This document shows, in pieces, positions 1 through 10,575 of a DNA stretch of 64,000 nucleotides (position 1 is the stretch's first letter; each line of letters begins with the position of its first letter). The notes beneath the pieces are model-generated. The model worked only from the letters and a program-made list of their open reading frames with translations. It had not been told where the DNA came from and ran no database searches. The stretch is taken from assembly GCA_965153355.1 (NCBI GenBank), contig OZ231128.1:62001-126000 (forward strand), given 5' to 3'. Source of the stretch: Flaccisagitta enflata (taxonomy: Eukaryota; Chaetognatha; Sagittoidea; Aphragmophora). The position numbers were made by a program, and so were the translations under genes.

Positions 1-320
1 AAAGCGCCCCCGGTGCTTTTGAAATTGATATCAAACTTGGCTTTTTAACCCTCCAAATAGGGCCCCTTTTATTTTGTAGATGAACTATCATTCAGTCTAT
101 CTTTTTCATGAAAGGCTACCAGAATATCAAATTTGACTCATAATGGAGATATTCCTTGCATTTATCTGTTTGAAAGTCTTTGAAACTGGCTCATTATGTT
201 GTTTTATATCATCATTTTACTCAATATTTTTGTTCAAATCTCTTCTAAAAAGTAAAACACTACAAAAAAAAAAGAGGGGGGGCGCTTTTTGGAGGGGGGG
301 CGCTTTCTAGAAAAAATACA
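1..320. mobile_element. Right part of an unclassified TIR element
   Basis: The window opens with AAAGCGCCCCCGG, and positions 284-310 read as two inverted copies of the same motif (GGGGGGCGCTTT), followed by an end resembling CTAGAAAAAATACAGTA near 308-322. This looks like a DNA transposon with AAAGCGCCCC inverted motifs, cut by the window edge. The interior is AT-rich and has no coding frame. The superfamily cannot be assigned from what is visible. Confidence 0.35.
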
Positions 321-1037
321 GTATGCTAAAAGCACACTTCCCAATTTTATGGGATTTTTACCAGCAAAAAAAATGGGTAAGAACAGCAATCATGTACAGC
401 TAAGAATACTATAACTACTAGTATCACAATGAGGCGAATGAATATTATTTAACATCAACAAAACAGGAGAAACATTCTGCCCAAAAATTTTGATCTCAGC
501 ATTAAAAAATAACCTGCAAAATCAATCAAGAATGCAATATCATTTTCTGTTTGTCCATCATCACCAATATTTTTTAAGGCCACTGTGAATGAACTATTCT
601 TCCCTCTATCAATCTAATTTTTCAGTTTTTTGTTGCTTATACCCTAATGAACATTCAAAAATAGCTAAATAATATGATTAACCCTAATTGTGGTAAAAGA
701 TTATGCGTAAGGAATGACTTTTGCATGTTTTCTTACATCAGTACCAAATTTTTTGCACATCCTGTTACCACATTTTTAAGCTTTTGAATCAATTTGACGA
801 TTGGTTATGTTAAGCTATGATGATGAAATTTCCATTTTAGGCTCGGTATATCACGTATTAAAAGTTGGAAGCCGCTTGAGCATTCAAATCAAAGTATTAT
901 AGTACTTTACTATGCCTAATGTATGCATACAAAATCGGCGCTGGTGTCAGCTCTTGAGGAAACCAAAGTTACAAATTAAGTATTAGCGCAATTTCTATCA
1001 CAGTATTGTTTTAATATGTTAGTATTCTATGTTTCAA
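321..1037. other. AT-rich sequence, no feature recognised
   Basis: About 700 bases of AT-rich, non-repetitive sequence. I see no open frame, tandem repeat or clear inverted repeat. Confidence 0.5.
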
Positions 1038-1718
1038 CAGGTCGCCCAAGGGCAATATGTGGTCAGCGATACCCGTTGCCCTGCTTTGAGTGATTGTGAA
1101 TTAGAGTGAGGGGAAGCAGGGCAGCGGCCCCAAAGGGGACAAAGTCCTGTAGAACACAGGGGGACTTTCGTTCGTCCTGCCTGAGGAAGTTGATGAGATG
1201 CTAGAGAGGCCTTCAAGAGCCTAAAGTGAGGTCTGAGAAGGCTGATGTAAGGCCTGATAATGCCAATATGAAGCTTGAGAGGGCTGACTTGAGGCCTGGG
1301 AGAGCTGGATTAAGGCTTGAAAGGTCAGAGGACTAATTTGAAGCCTAAGAGCAATTAATTGAGGCTTAGATAGCTGATTTGAGGCCTGAGAGGCCTAATT
1401 TGAGGCCTGAGAGGCCAGGTTTGAGGCCTGAATTTGGATTTGAGGCCTGAGAAGCCCAATTGGAGGTCTGAGAGGCCAGGTTTAAGGCCTGAGAATTTAG
1501 ATTTGAGGCCTGATAAGCCTAATTTGAGGCCTGGGAGGCCAGCTTTGATGCCTGAGAGACTGGATTTGAGGCCTGAGTGGCTGATTTGAGGTCTTAGAGG
1601 CCAGATTTTAGGCCTGATGAGGGGGGGGGGGACGAACAAACGAACAAACAAACGGACGAACGAAAGTCCCCCTGTGTTCTACAGGACTTCGTCCCCTTTG
1701 GGGCCGCTGCCCAAAAAG
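1038..1718 (+). mobile_element. HCM element copy 1 (hairpin-capped minisatellite), complete
   Basis: The long end is on the left. It has a tip hairpin GCCCAAGGGC (1044-1053), a stem-loop TGCCCTGCTT (1077-1086) with AAGCAGGGCA (1114-1123), and the cap hairpin GGCCCCAAAGGGG, followed by AAAGTCC...GGACTTT. A degenerate 20-21 bp array (type GAGGCCTGAGAGGCCAGATTT broken by substitutions) fills about 1250-1620. The right end repeats the cap in inverted orientation and stops at CTGCCCAAAAAG. The order long end, G-rich array, short end is the same in every copy whose long end can be assigned. No protein is encoded; frames over the array are repeat artefacts. Confidence 0.8.
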
Positions 1719-2826
1719 CATTTTCCATTTTCCCTTTCGCTATATTTACCATTCACCCTTTAGAAGAAAGAAATTTGTATATGAAACTTAAAATGAAAAC
1801 TCTTTTATAACTGAAAAAAAGAAGAAATAAATGCAAAATAATTCTTGACAATATCTTAGTCTCCTTTCATTTGCACACTACCAACCAATGCCTGGCGGGA
1901 CTTGGGTCCCGAGGCCCCGGCATGCCAGGACATCACCTTGTCCCGAATTCCCGGGACTCGATGCTTATCCCGGCCCTCTGCCTCTTCCTTCTCCTCCTCC
2001 TCCTCCTTCTTATCTATCCGTTTTTGACAATATGGTGGAAATAGGTTTTTTTCCATATCTTTTCTTTCATTCATGGGAGATATTCTGTGATCATTTTAGA
2101 ATTGAAAAAAAAATATGATAACTTTTATAAGTAAATTGTTTAGATATAACTTTTTTTTTAATTCTCATTTTTTACTTTTTATATTTCATTTTTAACTCTT
2201 CATTCTTTTTTTCTTTTTTTCAGTCTTTTTTTTATATTTATTGAATATCATATTGTTACTATAGTTTTTCTACTTGCCTTTTAAAAATTTTTTCTTGTCT
2301 TTTACTTTCTGCCATTGTCATTTTTTGTATCTTTCATTTTCTTTCTATTTTTTCACTTCTTTCAAATTCATTTGTATGTACATCTTAATAGGAAATATAC
2401 ATAGATTTTTTGTTTTGAAATAATTTAACAACACATTTCAAAATGATTGATTATTCTCCCATATGATTAACTCCGGTATCCAGCCCTACCATATGATTAA
2501 CTCCGGTATCCAGCCCTACCGTGCCGAGGGACCGGCCGACCCTGCCCATGGGGTCCCGCAAGGCATTGCTAGCAACTATGTAAGCGACTTTGCCTGTTGG
2601 GTGGTTCATTGATTTGTCTCTGAAGAAAGCTTAAGTTAACAATGGATTCGTTTAGATTTTCTACCATCTTTCGGAGCTTTCAATTACAATTTGTTCTAAT
2701 CTATTTACGATGAAGCTCTTTAAAATGCAAGCACAATTTTGTATCTCATGGAAATGTGACTCTAGAACAGTGTTGGTCCATTGATCCATTAGTCTGTTGG
2801 TCCATACCAATATTGAAATGTGGGCC
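1719..2826. other. AT-rich spacer with a 33-bp tandem duplication
   Basis: Mostly T-rich low-complexity sequence (2100-2400). Around 2458-2520 the motif CATATGATTAACTCCGG plus the following CAGCCCTAC occurs twice in tandem. It is followed by a GC-rich stretch ending near 2570. No gene is supported; short frames around 1856-2118 lie in low-complexity sequence. Confidence 0.5.
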
Positions 2827-3276
2827 GTTTTGGGCTGCGGCCCCAAAGGGGACAAAGTCCTGTACGACACGGGGACTTTTGTTTGTCATTCCAATGGTCC
2901 GTCTGTTTGTCCCCCCAGGCTCTCTCAGGCTAGAAATCTGCCCTCTTAGGCCTAAAATCTGCTCTCTCAGGCCTGAAATCTGCCCTCTTAGGCCTTGAAT
3001 AAGTCCTCTTAGGCCTGAAATTTGCTATCTAAGGCCTGAAATCTGTCTTCTCAGGCCTTTACTCTTACACATTCAAGGCCTGAGGGCAGATTTCAGGCCT
3101 GAGAGGGCCTGGGGGAAATGGAAGGACGGACGGACGGACAGATGTAATGACAAGCAAAAGCCCCCCTGAGTTTTACAGGACTTTGTTTCCTTCAGGGCCG
3201 CTGCCTTGCTTCCTCTCACACCAATTCACAATCATTCAAAGCAAGGCAAAGGGCATCGCTGCCCTTGGGCGACCTG
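2827..3276 (-). mobile_element. HCM element copy 2, complete
   Basis: Short end left (TTTTGGGCTGCGGCCCC, 2827), array about 2925-3110, long end right. The large stem of the long end is TGCCTTGCTT with AAGCAAGGCA, where most copies have TGCCCTGCTT with AAGCAGGGCA. Both arms changed together, so pairing is kept. The array reads C-rich on the plus strand, as expected with the long end on the right. The tip motif is slightly shortened. Confidence 0.75.
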
Positions 3277-3419
3277 TTTGCTTTACTGCCCCTGCCCATC
3301 CGACTGGAGGGAGTGTAAGCAGTCTTCACTTGAATTTAAAAAAAACTTCACCCAGGTTTGGAATCTTGAAATTTGGTTCATTCATACGCAGTAAGCTAAG
3401 TCAGCAGGTAAATTGAGCA

Positions 3420-4190
3420 TGAGGGAATTTCTTTGATTTTCTCAAACTTCATCCCACTTTGGATGCATGTTATCCAGTTGTTTTTTCAACCGATTTAGAT
3501 TATAAAAAGAAAGATTTTTCTGTGCTCTTCAGAATGGTGCCAAGCGCGATTTTCTATTGTATATTTGTTTAGAAATGACATACTTTCAAAGTAAGGGGTG
3601 AAATTGAATTAAAAGAATTTAGTCAAACTTTATCCATGTTTGGTAGCTTGTTACTTAGCTGTTTTTTCAATCAATGTAGATGAAATTTATGCGATAAAGA
3701 AAGGTTTTTTTGTACTCTTTAAAATGGCGCCAAGCGGGATCTTCTATCTTTATTTGTTTAGAAATGACATACTTTCAAAGTTAGGGTTGAAATTGAGGTA
3801 ATTATAAGAATTTACTCAAACTTCATCCATGTTTGGAAGCTTGTTACTTGTGTGTTTTTCAACCAATTTAGATGAAATTCATTGGATGAAAAAAAAGATT
3901 TTTTGTACTCTTTAAAATGGTGCCAAGCGGGATCTTCTATCTTTATTCGTTTAGAAATGACATACTTTCAAAGTAAGGGTTTAAATTGAGGTAATTATAA
4001 GAATTTACTCAAACTTCATCCATGTTTGGAAGCTTATTTCTTGGTTGTTTTTCAACCAATTTAGATGAAATTCATGAGAAGAACAAAGGATTTTTGTGCT
4101 CTTTAAAACGGCGCCAAGTGCGATATTCTATCATAATTCGTTTAGAAGCAGTAGGCTTCTAAAGTTGAGGGTGCCATTGAACGCTTGCAA
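3420..4190. repeat. Satellite block, about 193-bp unit, four copies
   Basis: Units begin near 3420, 3613, 3806 and 3999, each with AAGAATTTACTCAAACTT or a variant near its start and AGAAATGACATACTTTCAAAG near its end. Spacing is 193 bp. The middle two copies are most alike; the first and last have diverged. There is no conserved frame across units, so this is non-coding satellite DNA. Confidence 0.85.
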
Positions 4191-4680
4191 TATTGATACC
4201 ATGGTTTTTGACCACCAAAATGAGGAATGCACGAGTGGCAAAGTGCGCCGGTGATCCCATTCTCGGGCCCGGGGGCTTCAGTCTATATATAGAGAAAGAA
4301 AAACACTCCTAGCTGGGGTTCCAATATGGATAATAACGGAGATACCGTGCCGTGCCTAAGTAGATCATGCTTGAAGTTGAAGGGGAGAAAGGGTAGCGGC
4401 CGAAGGGGTCGATGACCTATGCTTTCACACATATTGGGAATTTTCTCTTCCTTCTCCTTCTTCTCCTTCTTCTCCGTCCCCCTCCCTCAAGACTCAGTCT
4501 CGAGGCCCAAATACCAGCCTTGAGGCTAGGATTTGGGCCTTGAGGCTAGGATTTGGGCCTTGAGACTGGGATTTGAGCCTCAAGCAGATATCTGGGCCTC
4601 AAGACTGGAATTTGGGCCTTGAAACTGAGATTTAAGGGGAGGAAGAAGCAGAAGAAGGAAGGGCCACTGCCCATAAGGGT
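4191..4680 (+). mobile_element. HCM element copy 3, degenerate
   Basis: A cap-like segment GGGTAGCGGCCGAAGGGG with GATGACCTATGCTTTCACAC lies at about 4391-4430. The array (CCTTGAGGCTAGGATTTGGG type) spans about 4490-4640. A weak right cap (GGGCCACTGCCC) is near 4660. The G-rich array direction predicts the long end on the left, where ATACCGTGCCGTGCC (about 4345) resembles it poorly. The flank from 4191 holds no gene. Confidence 0.45.
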
Positions 4681-4880
4681 ATCGATGGACCAACTGATCA
4701 ACCAATAAAGTAGGATGTAGTACGTGACTAGAAGCCATAATCTTGCAAGTTGAGCCACCTTAGGTGAAAAAGAATAGAAAAAAATGAGTTGAGAGAAAGC
4801 TAGCAAAAAGAATCATTTCGTTTTTTTAAAGAAAAGAAATCAACTTATCTTATTCAGAAAGATTCCGAGAAGCATTTTTT
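4681..4880. other. Unannotated spacer
   Basis: AT-rich sequence between an HCM remnant and the next hairpin family. No feature recognised. Confidence 0.4.
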
Positions 4881-5020
4881 TTCGCGGACACGCGACTCTA
4901 CACCTTGCCATCTGTCCGTCCGTCGAATTTTTAGTCGCGTGCACGCGACTCTACAACCCGCTCTGTCCGTCGGTCGGTCCGTCGGTCGGTCCGTCGGTCC
5001 GTCGGTCCGTAACACTTAGC
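4881..5020 (+). mobile_element. GTCGCG-palindrome element with TCCG microsatellite, two tandem heads
   Basis: Two related hairpins lie head to tail. The first is TCGCGGACACGCGACTC near 4883-4899. The second is a perfect 18-bp palindrome AGTCGCGTGCACGCGACT (about 4933-4950) followed by CTACAACCCG and a TCCGTCGG run to about 5010. The same arrangement (hairpin, CTCTA, then TCCG-type repeat) recurs near 28.9, 34.0, 34.15, 41.04, 42.9 and 62.68 kb. Confidence 0.65.
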
Positions 5021-5462
5021 TTTTTCGCGTCGTTTTTGGTCATTTTTGGTCGTCTGGAATTATTTTAAGTCATTTTTTTGTTGTTTTTGGTCATGTATGG
5101 TTGCTTCTGGTCATTTTTCGTTGCTTTTAGTCATTTTTGGTCATTTTTGATCATTAACGTCACTTTGTTCATTAAAGTCATTTGTGTCGTTTTTGGGCAT
5201 TTGAAATAGTTTTAAGTCATTTTAAGTCATTTCAGGTCATTTTTGGTCATTTAACATGGTTTTTTGGTATGTTTTGGTCTTTTATGGTTTTTGGTTTTGT
5301 AGTTTTGTATTTTTTTTGGTTTTGGGTTTTTGGGTTTTTTGTTTTTTTGTTTTTTGTTTTTTGTTTTTTGTTTTTTTTTGTTTTTTTTTGGTCATTTATG
5401 TTTTTTGGTATGTTTTGGTCATTTATGTTTTTTGGTATATTTCGGTCATATATGTCATTTCA
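5021..5462 (+). repeat. Degenerate GTCATTTTTGGTC repeat, T/G-rich
   Basis: Repeated GTCATTTTTGGT-like motifs at variable spacing, passing into GTTTTTTGTT low-complexity sequence at about 5290-5395. Long T/G-rich frames on the plus strand are artefacts of composition. Confidence 0.7.
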
Positions 5463-6008
5463 AGTCTGCTGGTTTCAGTCTGCTGGTTTAAGTCTGCTGG
5501 TTTAAGTCAACTGGTTAAAGTCTGCTGGTTTCAGTCTGCTGGTTTAAGTCTGCTGGTTCAAGTCTGCTGGTTTAAGTCTGCTGGTTTATGTTGGCTGGTT
5601 TAAGTTGGCTGGTTTAAGTTGGCTGGATTAGGTTGGCTGGTTTAAGTAAGCTGATTTAGGTCTGCTGGTTAAGGTCTGCTGGTTAAAGTCTGCTGGTTTA
5701 AGTCTGCTGGTTTAAGTCTGCTGGTTTAAGTCTGCTGGTTTAAGTCTGCTGGTTTAAGCCTGCTGATTTAAGTCTGCTGGTTTAAGTCTGCTGGTTTAAG
5801 TCTGCTGGTTTAAGTCTGCTGGTTTAAGTCTGCTGGTTTAAGTCTGCTGGTTTAAGTCTGCTGGTTTAAGTCTGCTGGTTTAAGTCTGCTGGTTTAAGTC
5901 TGCTGGTTTAAGTCTGCTGGTTTAAGTCTGCTGGTTTAAGTCTGCTGGTTTAAGTCTGCTGGTTTAAGTCTGCTGGTTTAAGTCGGCTGGTTTAAGTCGG
6001 CTGGTTTG
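5463..6008 (+). repeat. 13-bp minisatellite (GTCTGCTGGTTTA)
   Basis: About forty tandem copies of GTCTGCTGGTTTA, near-perfect from about 5690 to 5990 and variable (GTTGGCTGGTTTA) at 5585-5650. It joins without a break to the 10-bp array that follows. Confidence 0.9.
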
Positions 6009-6610
6009 GGTCTGGTTTAAGTCTGGTTTAAGTCTGGTTTAAGTCTGGTTTAAGTCTGGTTTAAGTCTGGTTTAAGTCTGGTTTAAGTCTGGTTTAAGTA
6101 TGGTTTTAGTCTGGTTTTAGTCTGGTTTAAGTTTGGTTTATGTCTGGTTTTGGTTTGGTTTAGGCCTGGTTTAGGTCTGGTTTAAGTCTGGTTTTGGTCT
6201 GGTTTAGGTCTGGTTGGAGTCTGGTTGGAGTCTGGTTTGAGTCTGGTTTGATTCTGGTTTGAGTCTGGTTTGAGTTTGGTTTGAGTCTGGTTTGAGTCTG
6301 GTTTGAGTCTGGTTTGAGTCTGGTTTGAGTCTGGTTTAAGTCTGGTTTATGTCTGATTCAGGTCTTGTTTAGGTCTGGTTTCGGTCTGGTTTTGGTCTGG
6401 TTTAAGTCTGGTTGGAGTCTGGTTTGAGTCTGGTTTGAGTCTGGTTTGAGTCTGGTTTGAGTCTGGTTTGAGTCTGGTTTGAGTCTGGTTTGAGTCTGGT
6501 TTGAGTCTGGTTTGAGTCTGGTTTGAGTCTGGTTTGAGTCTGGTTTGAGTCTGGTTTGAGTCTGGTTTGAGTCTGGTTTGAGTCTGGTTTGGGTCTGGCT
6601 GGTTTAAGTC
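6009..6610 (+). repeat. 10/11-bp minisatellite (GTCTGGTTTA / GTCTGGTTTGA)
   Basis: The unit is the preceding 13-mer without an internal trinucleotide (GTCTGCTGGTTTA to GTCTGGTTTA), later drifting to GTCTGGTTTGA. Homogeneous blocks at about 6010-6100 and 6420-6590 point to local expansion. The array ends with one hybrid unit (GTCTGGCTGGTTTAAG). Confidence 0.9.
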
Positions 6611-6811
6611 TGATTTTCGAAAAAAAAGATCAATAAGGAGTCAGGTCAGTTCAGTTATTTTTGTCCTGCACGCGACTTATAGGTGTTGGCCTTGTTGAAT
6701 AGCAAGTGGTTTTTGCATTTCCGCCTCTGCCAAACTGTCCGCGAATGTCCTGCCGTGTATCCGGCCTTGTTTTCTCTGGACCAACGGATTGGGTAGAAAA
6801 TTCGAAAACCC
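6611..6811. other. Spacer with GTATCCGGCCTTGTT fragment
   Basis: Contains GTGTATCCGGCCTTGTTTT (about 6753-6771), also seen near 9142, 39230 and, on the other strand, 40030 and 41930. There its mate CCGGATAC makes a hairpin. No gene. Confidence 0.45.
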
Positions 6812-7630
6812 GTTTTTGGGCAGCGGCCCCGAAGGGGCCGATGACCTATGCTTTCACACAGGGGAAATTTCTCCTTCTCCTTCTTCTTCTCCTTCTACGT
6901 CCCCCCCCCCGGCCTTGGGACCCAAATCCCACCCTCAAGGCCATATCCCAGCCTTTACACCCAAATTCTGGCCTGGAGGCCCAAATTTCAGCATTGAGAC
7001 CCAAATTCCAACCTTAAGGCCCCAACCCCAGCTTCAAGGCTCAAACACCAGCTTTCTGGCCCAAATCCCACCCTTGAGCCCTAAATTTCATCCTCAAAGC
7101 TGAAACCCCAACCTTACCATAAGGCTCAAATCCCCCCCTCCCACCTCGTGGCTCAGATTCCAACCTCGAGGCTAAAATCCCAACTTCAAGGCTCAGATCC
7201 CAGCCTCGAGGCCCAAATTCCAGCCTCGAGGCCCAAATTCCAGTCTCAGAACTCAAATCTCAGCCTCAAAGCCCAAAACCTAGTCCAAAAGCCCAAAACC
7301 TAACCCAAAGACTCAAACTCCAGCTAATTCTTAGCCTCAAGGCCAAGCCATGAAGCCCAAGACCCTAACTTTAGCTAATTCTTAGCCTGAAGGCCAAGAC
7401 ATGAAGCCCTAATTTCAACCTGGAGACCCAATTTCTAGCCTTCTTCTTAATACCTTCTCCCCCCAAGGCTTCAAACCCAAAACCCAGCCTCTAGACTCAG
7501 ATCTCAGCCTCAAAACCCAGATTCCAGCCTCAAGGCTCAAATCCTACAGCCTAGGACCAAATCCTAGTCCCAAGTCTCAAATCCCATGTCAAGCATAGGT
7601 CATCGGGTCCTTCGGGGCCTGCTGACCATG
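6812..7630 (-). mobile_element. HCM element copy 4a, long end shortened
   Basis: Short end left (TTTTTGGGCAGCGGCCCCG, 6813), then GATGACCTATGC, a pyrimidine run and a long degenerate array of CAAATCCCAGCCTCGAGGCC type (about 6915-7580). The right end reads AAGCATAGGTCATCGG, TCCTTCGGGGCC and directly TGCTGACCATG. The stem-loop normally found between GGCCGCTG and CGCTGACC is missing, as if removed between the two GCTG direct repeats. Confidence 0.7.
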
Positions 7631-8182
7631 TCCAAATTTTGCTTCCAGCCTTATGACAAGCCTTGAAACCCATATTTCAGCCCAAAGTTTCACATTCAAG
7701 CCCCAAGACTCATAACTCCCTCATACTCCCCCTCCCACCTCATAGCTCAGATCCCAACCTCGAGGCTAAAATCCAAACTTCAAGGCTCAGATCCCAGCCT
7801 CAAGACCCAAATTCCAGCCTTGAGGCCCAAATTCCAGTCTCAGGAATCAAATCTCAGCCTCTAGGCCCAAAACCTAGTCCAAAAACCCAAAACCTAACCC
7901 AAAGACCCAAACTCCAGCTAAATCTTAACCCCAAGGCCTATATCCTACCAAGCCTTGAAGCCCTAAGACCCTTGAGACCCAATTTCTAGCTTTCTTCTTA
8001 ATACTCCCTCCCCCCCAAGACTTTTAACGCAAAACCCAGCCTTTAGACTCAGATCTCAGCCTCAAGGCCCAGATTCCAGCTTCAAGGCTCAAATCCTACT
8101 TCGTAGACCCAAATCCTAGTCCCAAGTCTCAAATCCCATGTGAAGCGTAGGTCATCTGGTCCTTTGGGGCTTGCTGACCATG
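7631..8182 (-). mobile_element. HCM copy 4b: duplicated array plus shortened long end
   Basis: The stretch 7120-7630 (array plus end) is repeated at 7730-8182 with the same order of variant units, including CCAAAACCTAACCCAAAGAC, and the same shortened end (AAGCGTAGGTCATC...TGCTGACCATG, 8143-8182). TCCAAATTTTGCTTCCAGCC follows both ends. This is segmental duplication of an existing copy, not a new insertion. Confidence 0.7.
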
Positions 8183-8275
8183 TCCAAATTTTGCTTCCAG
8201 CCTAATGACAAGCCTTGAAACCCATATTTCAGCCCAAAGTTTCACAACTCATTACTCCTTCATACCCCCCCTGCG
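8183..8275. other. Copy of the sequence following HCM 4a
   Basis: Repeats 7631-7720 (TCCAAATTTTGCTTCCAG and AACCCATATTTCAGCCC), showing the duplication extends beyond the element end. Confidence 0.5.
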
Positions 8276-8565
8276 AAAGAACTATTTATTGTCAGATAGT
8301 ATCAACCATCTATATTTCATGGCAAAGGGCTTGATAGGGAGCTAAAAGAAGGTAACTAAGGTGGTCATTCATTATCATTTATCTTATCAAGTATATGAAG
8401 CATCTCCCCTTTAACCAGCTTTGTCGAGTTCCTTGTCTGTGTCACAATTGGATTTATCTGAAGATGATCTGCACTCTTCCTCCATGCTTCCAACAGCAAG
8501 TTTCGTCACTATCCATCTAATATGTGCAATGTTCCCATTCCTGTTAAATGCAATATTTACTTCAT
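8276..8565. repeat. 280-bp direct repeat, copy A
   Basis: Shares TTGTCAGATAGTATCAA, GGCAAAGGGCTTGATAGGGA and GGATTTATCTGAAGATGATC in the same order and spacing with 9270-9543. Scattered substitutions and small indels separate the copies. Short frames across it are not conserved between copies, so it is not a gene. Confidence 0.8.
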
Positions 8566-9140
8566 ACCTAGCCTTCATACCTATCCCTGAAGCCCATGTC
8601 CCGGCTTCAAGGCTCAAATCCAAGACTTGAGGCCCACATCTTGGCCTCAAAGCCCAAATCCCAGCCATGAAGCCCAAATCGAAGCCTTGAAGCCCATGTC
8701 CCGGCCTCAAAGTCCAAATCCCTGCCTCAAAGGCCAAATCCCAGCTTGAAAGCCCAAATTCCAGCACAATACCTTCACCCAAATTCTAGTGTTAAGCATA
8801 GGTCATCGGGTCCTTTGGGGCCTGCTGACCATGTCAAAACATGTGCTTCAGGCCTTAAATTGAGTCTTGACATCGATATCCCGGCTTCAAGGCCCAAATC
8901 CAAGCCTTGAGGCCCAGCTTAAATCCCTCTCCTCCTTCATACCCTCCCCCCTCATACCCCAAATTCCTCCCTTGAGGCCCATATCCCAGCCAAATTCTGG
9001 CCCCATGACCCAAATCCCAGCCTCAAATCCAAATTCCCACCCTTAGGCTAAAATCCCAGCCTCAAAGCCCAAACCACGGCTTCCTGGCTCAAATCCCAAC
9101 TCGAAGGATCAAATCCTAACCCCAAGACTTAAACTCCAGT
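8566..9140 (-). mobile_element. HCM copies 4c/4d: arrays around a shortened long end
   Basis: Array units of AAGGCTCAAATCC type occupy about 8590-8780. AAGCATAGGTCATCGG...TGCTGACCATG follows at 8793-8833, the third instance of the shortened long end. A further degenerate array continues to about 9140 without a recognisable short end. Frames here are repeat artefacts. Confidence 0.6.
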
Positions 9141-9269
9141 GTATCCGGCCTTGTTTGTTTTTCTATGTGCACTCCGTTCGCCAGGATAAAACAGAGGCAT
9201 GTTATCTTTGTTTGTTTTATTGTTATCAGCATTCAAAACCAATAAGTACTCCTCGTTTTGTGTTTGCAC
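9141..9269. other. Spacer with GTATCCGGCCTTGTT fragment
   Basis: Begins with GTGTATCCGGCCTTGTTTG, the dispersed motif also seen near 6753. Nothing else recognised. Confidence 0.4.
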
Positions 9270-9543
9270 AAAAGAACTACTTATGATTGTCAGATAGTAT
9301 CAATCATCTAGTTATATCTTATGGCAAAGGGCTTGATAGGGAGCTAAAAGAAGGTAACATAGGATGTCATTCAGTATCATTTATCTTATGAAGTATATGA
9401 AGCATTTCCCCTTTAACCAGCTTTGTCCGGTTCCTTGTCTTTGAGTCACAATTGGATTTATCTGAAGATGATCTGCACTCTACCTCCATGCTTCCAACAC
9501 CAAGTTTCCTCACTATCCATCTAATATATGCAATATTTACCGA
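9270..9543. repeat. 280-bp direct repeat, copy B
   Basis: Partner of 8276-8565 with the same internal order. The insert between the copies (8566-9269) is HCM array, so the duplication may have carried or received HCM sequence. Confidence 0.8.
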
Positions 9544-10575
9544 CTATAAGTTCAGTCCAACTCAATTTTCAACTTTCCAGATAAGATTCATCTGCAAACC
9601 ACAACAATAGAACAACCAAATCCCAACCTTGAAGCCGACATTCCAATCAAGAGGCCAGTTCCATATCTTTTCTCCTTCCCTTGCTTTTTTCTCCAAACTA
9701 TTCGCACTGTTTTCACCATAACTGCTCTCCTGATCATTCAGAAATAAGAGTAGCTCAAGGATGAAACAGGAGCATATTATCTCCTAAAGCAAAGTTAACC
9801 CATGTCTGTTTTATTATTATCACCATTCATAACCAGCCACACATTAGAAATTATTGCCAACCACCTGAAACTGCCAATGGTTTGACGTCATCTTCCATAC
9901 TTTTAATGTCCAACGCATCGCCAAACACCTCTTGAGCACATGTCCAACGTCTGTTGCCTGTTCTATTTTTGATGTTCTTAATGTTTGATATGAATGTAAC
10001 TAAAAGAGTCTCTTTGGTAAGAGGAAGGAGGGACACATTGGTACGTCCTTCCTCCGCGCCAGAACTCTCCACGTGGAGGCAACCTTAATGATTGGACAAG
10101 TTTTCTACTGTCTTTAAATATTACTTCACTATTAACTGCTGTTTTTCTACTGTCTTTAAACGTCACTTAACTGGTAACTTTTTAGATGGTAAACTGACTA
10201 AAGGATTGATGAAATTTCTAAACTAGCAAGAATTTCCAACTTTAAAGTTGAAAAAAACAATTAGTTAACTGCAAGACTTATTTATAAAGAAACTGATTAA
10301 CTAGTCAAGCTTTAAGGTCCATTCATTAAGGCGGAGACTGTTGGAGTTCCACCTACCTACCTTGCATTAATCTTGAAACCACGTTAGGCTTGTATTCAAG
10401 GTATCTAGATGTTTAAAGCTAGTCTGCCTAAAAAAACAAATCTGTAAATGAAAGGATGAATGATTGAATGAATGAATGAATTTCATCTCTTCTCTTCGTG
10501 GCGTCTGAGTCATGTACAGCAGTCATTTATGCAAGAACAATTTCAGGAACCATTAGTGGATTTTCTTCATGACTT
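9544..10575. other. Non-repetitive spacer, no gene supported
   Basis: About 1 kb of ordinary AT-rich sequence. TTTCTACTGTCTTTAAA occurs twice (about 10104 and 10145) and GAATGAATGAAT forms a short tract near 10460. Minus-strand frames of 60-75 codons near 9851-10166 overlap each other in different frames and show no recognisable domain. Confidence 0.5.

Noticed and set aside
1041-1140. HCM long end as a tRNA or small structured RNA gene
   Set aside because: It folds well, but I see no A/B boxes, cloverleaf or match to a known RNA. Its consistent link to the array and inverted cap suits a transposable element end better.
6812-9140. CRISPR-like regularly repeated units
   Set aside because: The repeats are contiguous 20-bp units without unique spacers, in a eukaryotic transposon-rich context, with no cas genes.
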